Source: TMP-86 sp044226865 (GTDB taxonomy: Bacteria; Pseudomonadota; Gammaproteobacteria; Steroidobacterales; Steroidobacteraceae). Taken from it: a stretch of 64,000 bases of DNA. Of the stretch, positions 43,264-51,392 are shown in pieces. The stretch covers positions 62,001-126,000 of the forward strand of contig JBGAGE010000012.1 of the NCBI GenBank assembly GCA_044226865.1, given 5' to 3'. Position numbers and translations under genes: made by a program. The notes under the pieces were generated by a model. The model saw only the letters and a list, made by a program, of their open reading frames with translations, was not told the origin of the DNA and did no database searches. The stretch's first letter is position 1, and every line of letters starts with the position of its first letter.

Positions 43264-43710
43264 ATGAGCAACTATCACAAGGATCCCCAGGCGATTGCCC
43301 GGCTCACCCCGGAGCAATTCCGCGTCACGCAGCAAAGCGGTACCGAGCGCCCCGGCACCGGTGAGTACCTTGGCAACAAGCAACCCGGCATCTATGTGGA
43401 CATCGTGTCGGGCGAGCCGCTGTTCGCTTCTTCCGACAAATATGAATCCGGATGCGGCTGGCCGAGCTTCGTGAAGCCCATCGAACCGGCCAACGTGAGC
43501 GAACTGCGCGATGCTTCGCACGGCATGATTCGCACCGAGGTGCGCTCCACGCACGGCGACAGCCATCTCGGCCATGTTTTCAACGACGGGCCGCGTGATC
43601 GCGGCGGACTGCGCTATTGCATCAACTCGGCATCGCTGCGTTTCGTGCATCGCGACGACATGCAGGCGCAGGGCTATGGCGCTTACCTCAACCAAGTGGA
43701 GGACGTGTGA
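43264..43710 (+). CDS. msrB: Peptide-methionine (R)-S-oxide reductase
   Basis: 148 aa. The catalytic Cys is in RYCINSASLRF (near residue 119) and a resolving Cys in SGCGWPSF. Both zinc CxxC pairs of many MsrBs are replaced (GIYVDIVSGEPLF, STHGDSHLGH), so this is the zinc-free form. It repairs the R epimer of oxidised methionine with thioredoxin. Its TGA overlaps the msrA ATG (TGATG). Confidence 0.93.
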   Translation: MSNYHKDPQAIARLTPEQFRVTQQSGTERPGTGEYLGNKQPGIYVDIVSGEPLFASSDKYESGCGWPSFVKPIEPANVSELRDASHGMIRTEVRSTHGDSHLGHVFNDGPRDRGGLRYCINSASLRFVHRDDMQAQGYGAYLNQVEDV

Positions 43711-44210
43711 TGAGCCAGGAACGTGCAGTACTCGCCGGCGGTTGCTTCTGGGGCATGCAGGACCTTTTGCGCCGCTACGAAGGCGTGATCTCCACGCGTG
43801 TGGGTTACACGGGCGGTGAGGTGAAGAACGCCACTTATCGTAATCATGGCAATCACGCGGAAGCCATCGAGATCATCTTCGATCCAAAGAAGCTCAGCTT
43901 CAGCCAGCTGCTGGAGTTCTTCTTCCAGATCCACGATCCGACCACGCCCAATCGCCAGGGCAACGATCGCGGTCCCAGCTATCGCTCGGCCATCTTCTAT
44001 ACCAGCGAGGAGCAGCGCAAGACCGCGGAGCAGGTCATTGCGGCCGTGAATGCTTCCGGTTTGTGGCCCGGAAAGGTGGTGACCGAAGTCACCGCGGCCA
44101 GTGATTTCTGGGAGGCGGAGCCCGAGCACCAGGATTACCTGGAGCGCTACCCCGACGGCTACACCTGCCATTACATCCGGCCGAACTGGAAGCTGCGCAA
44201 ATCCGCCTGA
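43710..44210 (+). CDS. msrA: Peptide-methionine (S)-S-oxide reductase
   Basis: 166 aa. The active site GGCFWGMQDLLRRYEGV (Cys near residue 12) is followed by VGYTGGEVKNATYRNHGNHAEAIEIIFDP and AEPEHQDYLERYP, all standard MsrA. It repairs the S epimer. The start overlaps the msrB stop; the frame continues upstream inside msrB and is not used. Coupled MsrB-MsrA translation balances repair of both epimers. Confidence 0.95.
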   Translation: MSQERAVLAGGCFWGMQDLLRRYEGVISTRVGYTGGEVKNATYRNHGNHAEAIEIIFDPKKLSFSQLLEFFFQIHDPTTPNRQGNDRGPSYRSAIFYTSEEQRKTAEQVIAAVNASGLWPGKVVTEVTAASDFWEAEPEHQDYLERYPDGYTCHYIRPNWKLRKSA

Positions 44211-44231
44211 CGGCACGCTTGCCGCGCCGCG

Positions 44232-45752
44232 GTGGGTGACGCGATTCAAGACAGCGAGGCGCGCCGCCGCGAGCGGCGCGTCGTTCTCTTGCTGATGGCG
44301 GCGTACACCGTCAACTCGATGGACCGCAGCATCGTGTCCATCGTCGGGCAATCCATGAAAATGGACCTGGGCTTGAGCGACACGCAGCTCGGGCTATTGG
44401 GCGGAACCGCCTTCGCGCTGCTTTACGCCTTCGGCGGCATCCCCGCCGGGCGCCTGGCCGAGAGGGTCAATCGCGTCAACCTGCTCAGCGTCGCGCTGCT
44501 CTTGTGGTCGAGCCTCACCATGTTGTGCGCCATGGCGGCCTCGTTCGCGCAATTGCTGCTGATCCGCGTAGGCGTCGGCGTGGCGGAGTCCGGCTGTTCA
44601 CCGCCATCGCATTCGCTCATCTCCGACACCATCGAGCCGTCGCGACGCGCCTCCGCGTTGTCCGTGTACACCTGCGGCATTTCGCTGGGCTACATCCTGG
44701 TGGCCGTGGTGGGCGGGTATGTGACGCAGCATGTCGGTTGGCGCGCCGCGTGCGTGGCCGTGGGGCTGCCGGGCATCGTGGTGGCGGTGCTAATCAAGCT
44801 GCTGATCGATGAGCCGGCGCGCGGCGCCTCGGAGCGCAAAGCGGAGGCCGGCATCGATCCGGCGCACGTGTCCTTGCCACGATTCTCACTGCGTGCCGAG
44901 ATCACCGAACTGTCACACGTGGCGCGTACGCTACTCGGCGATGCGCGCTACCTGCACGTGGTCGCGGGCCTCACGCTGCAAGCCTTTGCGGCCTACGGCC
45001 TCTACGCCTTCATGCCGTTATACCTGCGCCGCTCCTTCGGACTCGAGTATTCCACCGTCGGTTGGCTGAGCGCGGCGGCGGGCGGCGTGGCCGTGGGCTT
45101 GGGGATACTCGCGGGCGGATATCTCGCCGACCGGTTGAACCGGCGACTCGGCGCCGTTGCAGCGACGCGCCAGACGCGTTGGTATGCACTGGTGCCCGCG
45201 ATCGGCGGCACACTCTCGATACCGCTGTACGTCATGGCGCTGTGGGATCGCGATTGGCTGCGCGCCACCGGTTGGCTGGCGGCCGCCGGATTTTTTCAAT
45301 ACACCTGCCTCGGTCCCACCTTCGGTGTGGTGCAGAACGCCGTGCCCCCACAGCGGCGCGCGACCGCCACGGCGCTCCTGTACATCTGCCTGAACGTGGT
45401 GGCACTGGGCGGCGGGCCGCTGTTCGCCGGTTGGGTGATCGACCGCGCGGCCGAATCGCAATTTCAAGCCACCGTGGTGACGTCCGCAGCGAACCATGCG
45501 GCGGGTACGATGACGGCGGGCGCGGCGAGCTTCCACCAGCAGTGCCCGGGCGGTGGCGCACCGACTGATGCCTCCTCCGGCCTGCAGGCACGCTGCCACT
45601 CGGCCCTGGCCATGGGTACACAGCACGGCTTGCTCGTCACCTTGGCGTTCTTCGCCTGGGCCGCGTTCCACTACTTCCTGGCGGCGCTGCGGATGTCATC
45701 GCCGCCCGCTAGCGGACTCGCTCAACCTTCGGGACAACGTGCCGCAGGTTAG
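44232..45752 (+). CDS. MFS transporter (Spinster-like)
   Basis: 506 aa, about 12 helices. MDRSIVSIVGQSMKMDLGLSDTQLGLLGG in helix 1 and the loop, GRLAERVNRVNLL, and GVAESGCSPPSHSLISD in helix 4 are typical of the Spinster-type MFS subgroup. A periplasmic-facing insertion near residues 425-455 carries two Cys (HQQCPGGG, LQARCHS). GTG 44232 is used; no strong ribosome site. Substrate unknown. It converges with the dioxygenase gene, overlapping by 4 bases. Confidence 0.85.
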   Translation: MGDAIQDSEARRRERRVVLLLMAAYTVNSMDRSIVSIVGQSMKMDLGLSDTQLGLLGGTAFALLYAFGGIPAGRLAERVNRVNLLSVALLLWSSLTMLCAMAASFAQLLLIRVGVGVAESGCSPPSHSLISDTIEPSRRASALSVYTCGISLGYILVAVVGGYVTQHVGWRAACVAVGLPGIVVAVLIKLLIDEPARGASERKAEAGIDPAHVSLPRFSLRAEITELSHVARTLLGDARYLHVVAGLTLQAFAAYGLYAFMPLYLRRSFGLEYSTVGWLSAAAGGVAVGLGILAGGYLADRLNRRLGAVAATRQTRWYALVPAIGGTLSIPLYVMALWDRDWLRATGWLAAAGFFQYTCLGPTFGVVQNAVPPQRRATATALLYICLNVVALGGGPLFAGWVIDRAAESQFQATVVTSAANHAAGTMTAGAASFHQQCPGGGAPTDASSGLQARCHSALAMGTQHGLLVTLAFFAWAAFHYFLAALRMSSPPASGLAQPSGQRAAG

Positions 45753-46627
45753 GATCGGCGCACGGCGCGGATCGATTCCTCGGTCCAATTCGCTTCGATG
45801 TAGAAAGGTCCGGGCTTTTCGTACAACTGCTCGTACTTGCAGATCACGGGCTCTGGGCCGAGCGGTGTCGACGCACCGTCCTTGAACGCCCACTCACCGC
45901 GATCGCTGTCGGCCGCACGCACGTAGCTGTTGATCATGAAGCGCCGGTCGTAATCGCTCACATTCGGGCTCGAGCCATGCACGGTGAACAGCGTCCACAG
46001 CAGCAGATCCCCGGGCTGCATCTCGCAGGTCACGATGTCCGCGGGATCGAGCCCCGCGCGCTGCAGTTCCTCGTCCTGCGTCTGGCCGATCATGATGGGT
46101 CCGTCGTCGGCAAGACCCAGGTAGCCGCGGCGATGGCTGCGCGGAATGACACGCAGGGCGCCGTTTTCCTTCGTTTGCGGATCGATGGCAAGGCCGGTGG
46201 TGACATTGCTGCGCACGAAGGCAAAATCCTTGCTGTTGCCTTCGCGAAAGCGGGCATCCTGGTGGAAGCGGTAGAAGGTGTACTTGGCGCCGGGCGGCTT
46301 CCAATGCACCTGATGCGCAATCTGGCGGATGTCGAGGCCGAGGAAAGGCTGCAGCACGGCGTAATAGCGCGCGCTGCGCCGCATGCGCTCCATCAGCGGG
46401 CTGATCCACGCCGTCCAATGCGCCTGCAGCAACACGCGCCGCTTCGCCTTCGGGTCATCCAGGATTTCGAACAGGAGGTTCTTGTCGCGGTAGGTGGCGT
46501 GATGGCGCAGCGCCTCGGCTTCGATGCGCTGGACTTCCCGGCTGATTTCCTCAATCTCCTCGCGCGGCATGAAATTGCGCACGATGGCGAAGCCCTCGGA
46601 TTCCACTTCAGCGACCAGATCTTGCAT
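45749..46627 (-). CDS. Phytanoyl-CoA dioxygenase-family oxygenase
   Basis: 292 aa. Fe(II)/2-oxoglutarate oxygenase fold: metal ligands HxD in RFHQDARF (about residue 127) and the distal His in LFTVHGSSPNVSDYDRRFMINSY, with Arg for 2-oxoglutarate. It hydroxylates an unknown small molecule in the cytoplasm. ATG 46627 has AGAGGG upstream; TTG 46648 is in frame. Neighbours (transporter, amidohydrolase) suggest use of an imported compound, but that is loose. Confidence 0.82.
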   Translation of the reverse strand: MQDLVAEVESEGFAIVRNFMPREEIEEISREVQRIEAEALRHHATYRDKNLLFEILDDPKAKRRVLLQAHWTAWISPLMERMRRSARYYAVLQPFLGLDIRQIAHQVHWKPPGAKYTFYRFHQDARFREGNSKDFAFVRSNVTTGLAIDPQTKENGALRVIPRSHRRGYLGLADDGPIMIGQTQDEELQRAGLDPADIVTCEMQPGDLLLWTLFTVHGSSPNVSDYDRRFMINSYVRAADSDRGEWAFKDGASTPLGPEPVICKYEQLYEKPGPFYIEANWTEESIRAVRRS

Positions 46628-46676
46628 GGCGGCAGCCCTCTTTCGCAACTTGAGACATGCTGACCGATACCGTGTA

Positions 46677-48386
46677 TCAGTCCTTCACGCGCTCGTATAC
46701 CACCTTTCCACCCAGCACCGTCATCTCCACCTGCACCTGGTGGATGGCAAGCGGCGCGGTCTCGAACAAGTTGCGCTCGAGCACCACCAGGTCCGCCGCC
46801 TTGCCGACCTCGAGCGTGCCGCGGCGACTATCATCGTGCGCTAGGTAGGCTCCCGCGGCGGTGTAGGCCGTGATGGCCTGCTCGAGATTCAGGCGCTCGC
46901 CTGGCAGCCATTCGTGGTCCTCGGCACCGTTGGGATCCTTGCCGCCGGGATAGCGATGCGTGACGGCGGTCTCCAGGCCATCGAGTGGCGAGACACCGGT
47001 GACCGGCCAGTCCGAGCCCCACACCAGCACGGCACCCGAGTCGAGCAGCGAGCGCGTCTGATACAGGCGCTGCGCCCGCTCGGCACCGAACATGCGCGGC
47101 GCGAACACCGTTTCCCACGGGTCGCCGCGGCTCCACAGCGGCGTCATGTTGGCGATCACGCCGAGACGGCGGAAGCGCGGCAGGTCGGCGGCATCGATCA
47201 GCGACAAGTGCGCCAGGGTGTGCCGGCCGTCGCGCTGGCCGTTGGCCTTGCGGGCCGACTCGATGGCATCCAGCGCGGTGCGCACCGCACGGTCCCCGAT
47301 GGCGTGCACGTGCATTTGAAAGCCGGCGGCGTCCAGTCGGGTGACCACGGCGCGCAACCGCTCGGGCGCGACGAACAATTGCCCAAGCCCGAACTTCGGT
47401 TCATCGACATACGGTTCGAGCAGCGCCACGGTGTGCGACCCGTAGGCGCCATCCAGCACCACCTTGACGCAATCGGCCTTGAGGCTCGCGCTGTGCAGCC
47501 GCGCCTTCCAGGCCATGAAGCCGCTCACCAGGCGCTCGTCATCGATGGCCGGGTCGAAGTGCTGGCACAGCGTGACGCGCACCGGCAGCTTGCCGCTCTT
47601 CTCCAGCGCTTCGTACGCCGGCAGCGTCTCGGGCTTGACCAGCGCATCCTCGATGGCGGTGATGCCCATCGAGCTCATGATGCGCAGCGAGTGCTCCAGG
47701 GTATCGATGCGCTCCTGCAGCGTGGGCGGTGGCATCACGGCGCGCACCAGGTCCATGGCGGATTCCTGCAGCGAGCCGGTCGGGTTGCCGGACGCATCGC
47801 GTTCGATGCGGCCGTTGGCGGGATCGGGCGTGGCCGCCGTGATGTGCGCGGCCTGCAGCGCGCGCGTGTTCGCCCAGGCCTGGTGCTGGGAATTGTTCAC
47901 GATGAAGGCGGGCCGGTCGGGAACCAAGGCATCGAGTTCTTCGCGATTGGGATGACCGCTGGGAAGGAACGCGGCCTCGTCCCAGCCCGTCCCGGTAACC
48001 CATGGCGCTTGCGGATTCGCGGCCGCATAACTCTTGATCTGCGCACCGATGACGGTGCGGTCCGCGGAGCCCTTCAAGTCCAGCATGCCACCCGGATTGG
48101 GCACGAGTGCGGGATGTGAGTGCGAGTCCTGGAAGCCCGGCAACAGCATGCGTTGCTGCAGGTCGACGAGGCGTGTCTTCGGACCGACGAGCGCGCGCGC
48201 GCCGCCATCGTCACCGACGAACACGATGTTGCCGCCGCGCACCGCGAGGGCACTGGCCCAATGACGCGCGGCATCGACGGTGTAGACCGCACCATTGACG
48301 AACACCAGGTCCGCCGGTGGCGGCGTTGCGGCCGAGGCCCGGGCACAGGACAGAAGGAGAATCCAAGCCAGCCAATCATGCTTCAT
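46677..48386 (-). CDS. Exported YtcJ-type metal-dependent amidohydrolase
   Basis: 569 aa with signal peptide (KHDWLAWILLLSCARASA). Amidohydrolase-3 motifs: GFQDSHSHP (HxH), the Lys/metal region DCVKVVLDGAYGSHT, QMHVHAIGDRAVRTALD, LAHLSLID and VWGSDWPV (metal Asp). It would cleave amide or related bonds in the periplasm. It precedes the dioxygenase on the other side by only 49 bases of intergenic DNA, same strand, dioxygenase first. Confidence 0.87.
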   Translation of the reverse strand: MKHDWLAWILLLSCARASAATPPPADLVFVNGAVYTVDAARHWASALAVRGGNIVFVGDDGGARALVGPKTRLVDLQQRMLLPGFQDSHSHPALVPNPGGMLDLKGSADRTVIGAQIKSYAAANPQAPWVTGTGWDEAAFLPSGHPNREELDALVPDRPAFIVNNSQHQAWANTRALQAAHITAATPDPANGRIERDASGNPTGSLQESAMDLVRAVMPPPTLQERIDTLEHSLRIMSSMGITAIEDALVKPETLPAYEALEKSGKLPVRVTLCQHFDPAIDDERLVSGFMAWKARLHSASLKADCVKVVLDGAYGSHTVALLEPYVDEPKFGLGQLFVAPERLRAVVTRLDAAGFQMHVHAIGDRAVRTALDAIESARKANGQRDGRHTLAHLSLIDAADLPRFRRLGVIANMTPLWSRGDPWETVFAPRMFGAERAQRLYQTRSLLDSGAVLVWGSDWPVTGVSPLDGLETAVTHRYPGGKDPNGAEDHEWLPGERLNLEQAITAYTAAGAYLAHDDSRRGTLEVGKAADLVVLERNLFETAPLAIHQVQVEMTVLGGKVVYERVKD

Positions 48387-48552
48387 GAATCGATCACCGC
48401 GTCAGTCGCGCTGCCATTCCCGCACAGCATGGCAAGACTAACAAATGCGGGACCTTGCGCACGCACCGGCGCCGACATCTGCTGCGTTGCGCCAATGGTT
48501 GACAGATGCGCTACCATCAACGCATCGATCAACGAACCCGGAAGGAGTCAAC

Positions 48553-48789
48553 GTGAAGGGAACCGTCGCGCAGAAAGGCCCGATCGCCACCGAGCTGGTG
48601 GAGGGCAAGACCTATTACTGGTGCACTTGCGGCCAATCCAAGAAGCAGCCGTTCTGCGATGGCTCGCACAAGACCACCTCGTTCACACCCATGGCCTACA
48701 CCGCCACCAAGACCGGCACGGCCTGGCTGTGCGCCTGCAAGCAGAGCAATTCACCGCCGCTGTGCGACGGCAGCCACAAGGCGCTGTAA
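48553..48789 (+). CDS. Dual CDGSH iron-sulfur protein
   Basis: 78 aa. Two CDGSH motifs, CTCGQSKKQPFCDGSH and CACKQSNSPPLCDGSH, each binding a 2Fe-2S cluster through three Cys and one His. GTG 48553 follows AAGGAG with a 5-base gap and fixes the start; the longer in-frame start at 48445 lacks a site. Small bacterial MitoNEET relatives work in redox or cluster transfer; the partner is unknown. Confidence 0.9.
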   Translation: MKGTVAQKGPIATELVEGKTYYWCTCGQSKKQPFCDGSHKTTSFTPMAYTATKTGTAWLCACKQSNSPPLCDGSHKAL

Positions 48790-48802
48790 CCAGCGCCGGC
48801 CG

Positions 48803-49159
48803 TCACTTCCAGATGCAGTAGGTCTTGCGCAAGGTTTCGTGAATGGTCCACACCCCATGCGTGTTGGGCGGAAAGTACGCGGCATCACCGCCGCGGAACT
48901 CGAAGCGCCGGCCATCCGCCGTCACGAACGTGGCGTGGCCGGAAATGAAATGGCTGAACTCGGCGTCCATGATGGCGCGCGCGAACACACCGGGCGTGGC
49001 TTCCCAGGTGCCGGTGCTCACCGAATCATCGGGGGCATCGAAGGCCGGCTTGGATGCCAATTGCGGTGAGGGCGACGAGCCCACCGGTGGCGGCGTGAAG
49101 CCCGGATCGAAAGCGGATTTGGGGATATTGGCGGGAGCGACGATGTGGGTGATGCTCAT
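48803..49159 (-). CDS. Single-domain cupin
   Basis: 118 aa. The sequence TGTWEATPGVFARAIMDAEFSHFISGHATFVTADGRRFEFRGGDAAYFPPNTHGVWTIHETLRKTYCIWK matches small cupin_3-type barrels (EutQ/ureidoglycine-like), with HFISG and FPPNTHGVW as the two cupin motifs. Enzymatic or sensor role unknown. It converges on the CDGSH gene. Confidence 0.75.
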   Translation of the reverse strand: MSITHIVAPANIPKSAFDPGFTPPPVGSSPSPQLASKPAFDAPDDSVSTGTWEATPGVFARAIMDAEFSHFISGHATFVTADGRRFEFRGGDAAYFPPNTHGVWTIHETLRKTYCIWK

Positions 49160-49223
49160 CGGCGCATTCTAGCCGCAAACCCGGCGATGGGTCGCCGGCA
49201 CGCCCGAAGAGCCTGGATGGGCG

Positions 49224-50321
49224 TCAGCGCGCGGCCAGTCCGGCCGGGTCGTGCTTCTTCAGAAATTCGAGCACACGCGTTTCGGTCTTGCGCGGCGCGG
49301 CCAGCTTCAAACCGCCGCTAAAAGTGCGCCGGATCAGGCCCGAACGCCAGGCATCGAACACGATGGGATTAATGTACGACTTGCGGCACACGGCAGGGGT
49401 GTTACGCAGCTCCGCCGCTACCTGCTTGACCACCGCGACGATCTCGCTCTTGAAGGCACGCTCGCTCGGATTCTCCGGATGCGGGGTACGCGCCAGCAGG
49501 ATCACGGCCTGGAGCGTTGCCCCCCAGGTGCGGAAGTCCTTGGCGGTAAAATCATCGCCCATGGCCTCGCGCAGGTAATCGTTCACCTGGCCGGAATCGA
49601 TGGGCGCACGCTGGCCGTCATCGGTCACATACTGGAACAGCTGCTGCCCGGGCAATTCCTGGCAATGCTTGACGATGCGGGCGATGCGCCGGTCATCGAT
49701 GGTGATCTCGTGCTGCACGCCGCCCTTGCCGCGGAAGTTGAGGATGGCGCGGCCATCGCGGATGAAGCTGACATGGCGGTTGCGCAGCGTCGTGAGCCCG
49801 AAGCTCTTGTTGTCGCGCGCATATTCCATATTGCCGACGCGCACGCGCGTGGCATCGAGGATGCTCACCACCACCGCCAGCACCTTCTCGCGCGGCAGGC
49901 CAGGGCGGGCAAGGTCCCGGGCCAGAATGCGGCGCAGGCGCGGCAGGCTCTCGGCGAAGGTGACCATGCGCCCGAACTTCGCGTCATCGCGCACGTTGCG
50001 CCACTTGGGGTGATAACGGTACTGCTTGCGGCCGCGCGCGTCGCGCCCGGTGGCCTGCAGATGGCCATGCTCGTCCGCGCAGATCCAGACGTTCTCGTAG
50101 GCGGGTGGGATGGCGAGCTTGGCGATGCGCTTCAGTTCGTCCTCATCCTTGATCTGCCGGCCGTCAGGTGCGAAATACTTGAAGGCCTTGCCGTCGCGCT
50201 CGCGACGCACGCCGGGTACGTCGTCCGAGACGTACACGAGTCCCACGCTTTCGGCCATGCGCGCAGCTTCAGCAGCGGCGCTGACCGGAATGGGTTCTGG
50301 TTGGCTGGCCCTATATGTCAT
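49224..50321 (-). CDS. DNA topoisomerase IB (poxvirus type)
   Basis: 365 aa from ATG 50321. Catalytic residues of type IB enzymes: the first Arg/Lys region LDATRVRVGNMEYARDNKSFGLTTLRNRHV, KDFRTWGATL (Arg), and SYINPIVFDAW with the nucleophile Tyr. It relaxes supercoils through a 3'-phosphotyrosine. Bacterial TopIB of this size is common in soil and environmental bacteria. The frame is open to 50393; homology begins near SVGLVYVSDDVPGVRR, so ATG 50258 is also possible. Confidence 0.9.
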   Translation of the reverse strand: MTYRASQPEPIPVSAAAEAARMAESVGLVYVSDDVPGVRRERDGKAFKYFAPDGRQIKDEDELKRIAKLAIPPAYENVWICADEHGHLQATGRDARGRKQYRYHPKWRNVRDDAKFGRMVTFAESLPRLRRILARDLARPGLPREKVLAVVVSILDATRVRVGNMEYARDNKSFGLTTLRNRHVSFIRDGRAILNFRGKGGVQHEITIDDRRIARIVKHCQELPGQQLFQYVTDDGQRAPIDSGQVNDYLREAMGDDFTAKDFRTWGATLQAVILLARTPHPENPSERAFKSEIVAVVKQVAAELRNTPAVCRKSYINPIVFDAWRSGLIRRTFSGGLKLAAPRKTETRVLEFLKKHDPAGLAAR

Positions 50322-50484
50322 CTTGGGCCGATTGTCAGACGCGGCGATCCGCGCAAACCATCGACTTGTGCGCAAAACGCCGTAGGAAATCACGCAATGA
50401 GACGCGGTCGTCGCGCTTTATTTGACTAAATGCGCTGCACAGGTCTCATTTGTGGCCTCGCCACGCCGCGGTGAGGTCATCGCG

Positions 50485-50503
50485 CCACCGCCGCCGGCGG
50501 TGG
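50485..50503. terminator. GC-rich perfect hairpin
   Basis: CCACCGCC-GCC-GGCGGTGG, 8-bp stem and 3-base loop, just downstream of the SDR stop (50525, minus strand). No T tract; the role is uncertain. Confidence 0.35.
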
Positions 50504-50524
50504 ACGGCAACGTACCGTGCACCG

Positions 50525-51304
50525 CTAGAACGCCGCCGGGTAGAAGCCTCCGTCCATCAGAATGTTCTGGCCGGTGATGTATCCGGCATGCACGCTGCAG
50601 AGAAAGGCGCAAGTGTTGCCGAATTCCTCCGGGGTGCCGAAGCGCTTGGCGGGAATCTTCGCCATGTCCTCCGCGGCACCTTCCGCCTCACTCTTTCCGG
50701 ATTGCGCGGCCCAGCGGCTGATGCCGGCGCGCAGGCGCCGCGTGTCGAAGGAGCCGGGCAGCAGGTGGTTGATGGTGACGTTACGGTGCGCGACCTGGCG
50801 TGCAACACCTGCCAGGAATGCCGTCAAGCCCGCACGGGCGCCACTCGACAGGTCCAGCCCGGAGATCGGCAGCTTCACGCTCATGGAGGTGATGTTGACG
50901 ATGCGGCCGAAGCCACGCTCGGCCATGCCGTCCACGACCTTCTGCACCAGTTCGATCGGGGCAATCATATTGGCCGTCACGCCGGCCGTCATGGCGGCGC
51001 GGTCCAACTCGCGGAAATCCTTGAACGGAGGCCCGCCATTGTTGTTGATGAGGATGTCGGGCCGCGGGCAGGCTTCCAGCAATTGCGCCTGACCCTCGCG
51101 CGTGCCCACATCCGCCGCCACCGCACGCACCTCCACGCCCGTCTTGTTGCGGATGTCTCGGGCCGTGGCCTCGAGCGCTTCCGCGTCGCGGCCATTGATC
51201 ACCAGTGACACGCCTGCTTCGGCCAGCGCCATGGCGCAACCCCTGCCAAGGCCGGCGCTGGAGGCGCATACGATGGCCTTGCGGCCGCGAATTCCGAGGT
51301 CCAT
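50525..51304 (-). CDS. SDR-family protein lacking the usual YxxxK
   Basis: 259 aa. The cofactor site is AIVCASSAGLGRGCAMAL (degenerate TGxxxGxG), followed by DILINNNGGPPFKDF (NNNGG instead of NNAG) and IVNITSMSVKLPISGLDLSSGARAGLTAFLAGVA, where the catalytic Tyr is replaced. This is the pattern of the BKR_3/FabG-like subgroup. GGGAGCAGCT upstream fixes ATG 51304. It may reduce or only bind a beta-keto or hydroxy acid. Confidence 0.82.
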   Translation of the reverse strand: MDLGIRGRKAIVCASSAGLGRGCAMALAEAGVSLVINGRDAEALEATARDIRNKTGVEVRAVAADVGTREGQAQLLEACPRPDILINNNGGPPFKDFRELDRAAMTAGVTANMIAPIELVQKVVDGMAERGFGRIVNITSMSVKLPISGLDLSSGARAGLTAFLAGVARQVAHRNVTINHLLPGSFDTRRLRAGISRWAAQSGKSEAEGAAEDMAKIPAKRFGTPEEFGNTCAFLCSVHAGYITGQNILMDGGFYPAAF

Positions 51305-51392
51305 AGCTGCTCCCGAACGAATGTGGTCGTCAGCAACATGATAACCCTGCGGCCTTAGTACACTAGCGCCGGGGGAGAAGGGGAGGTAGACC

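Noticed and set aside
46914..48119. A 401-codon frame antisense to the amidohydrolase
   Set aside because: Shadow of a well-supported gene; low-complexity His/Arg/Gly-rich translation.
49251..50429. A 392-codon frame antisense to topoisomerase IB
   Set aside because: Shadow frame without recognisable domains; the minus strand carries a complete TopIB.
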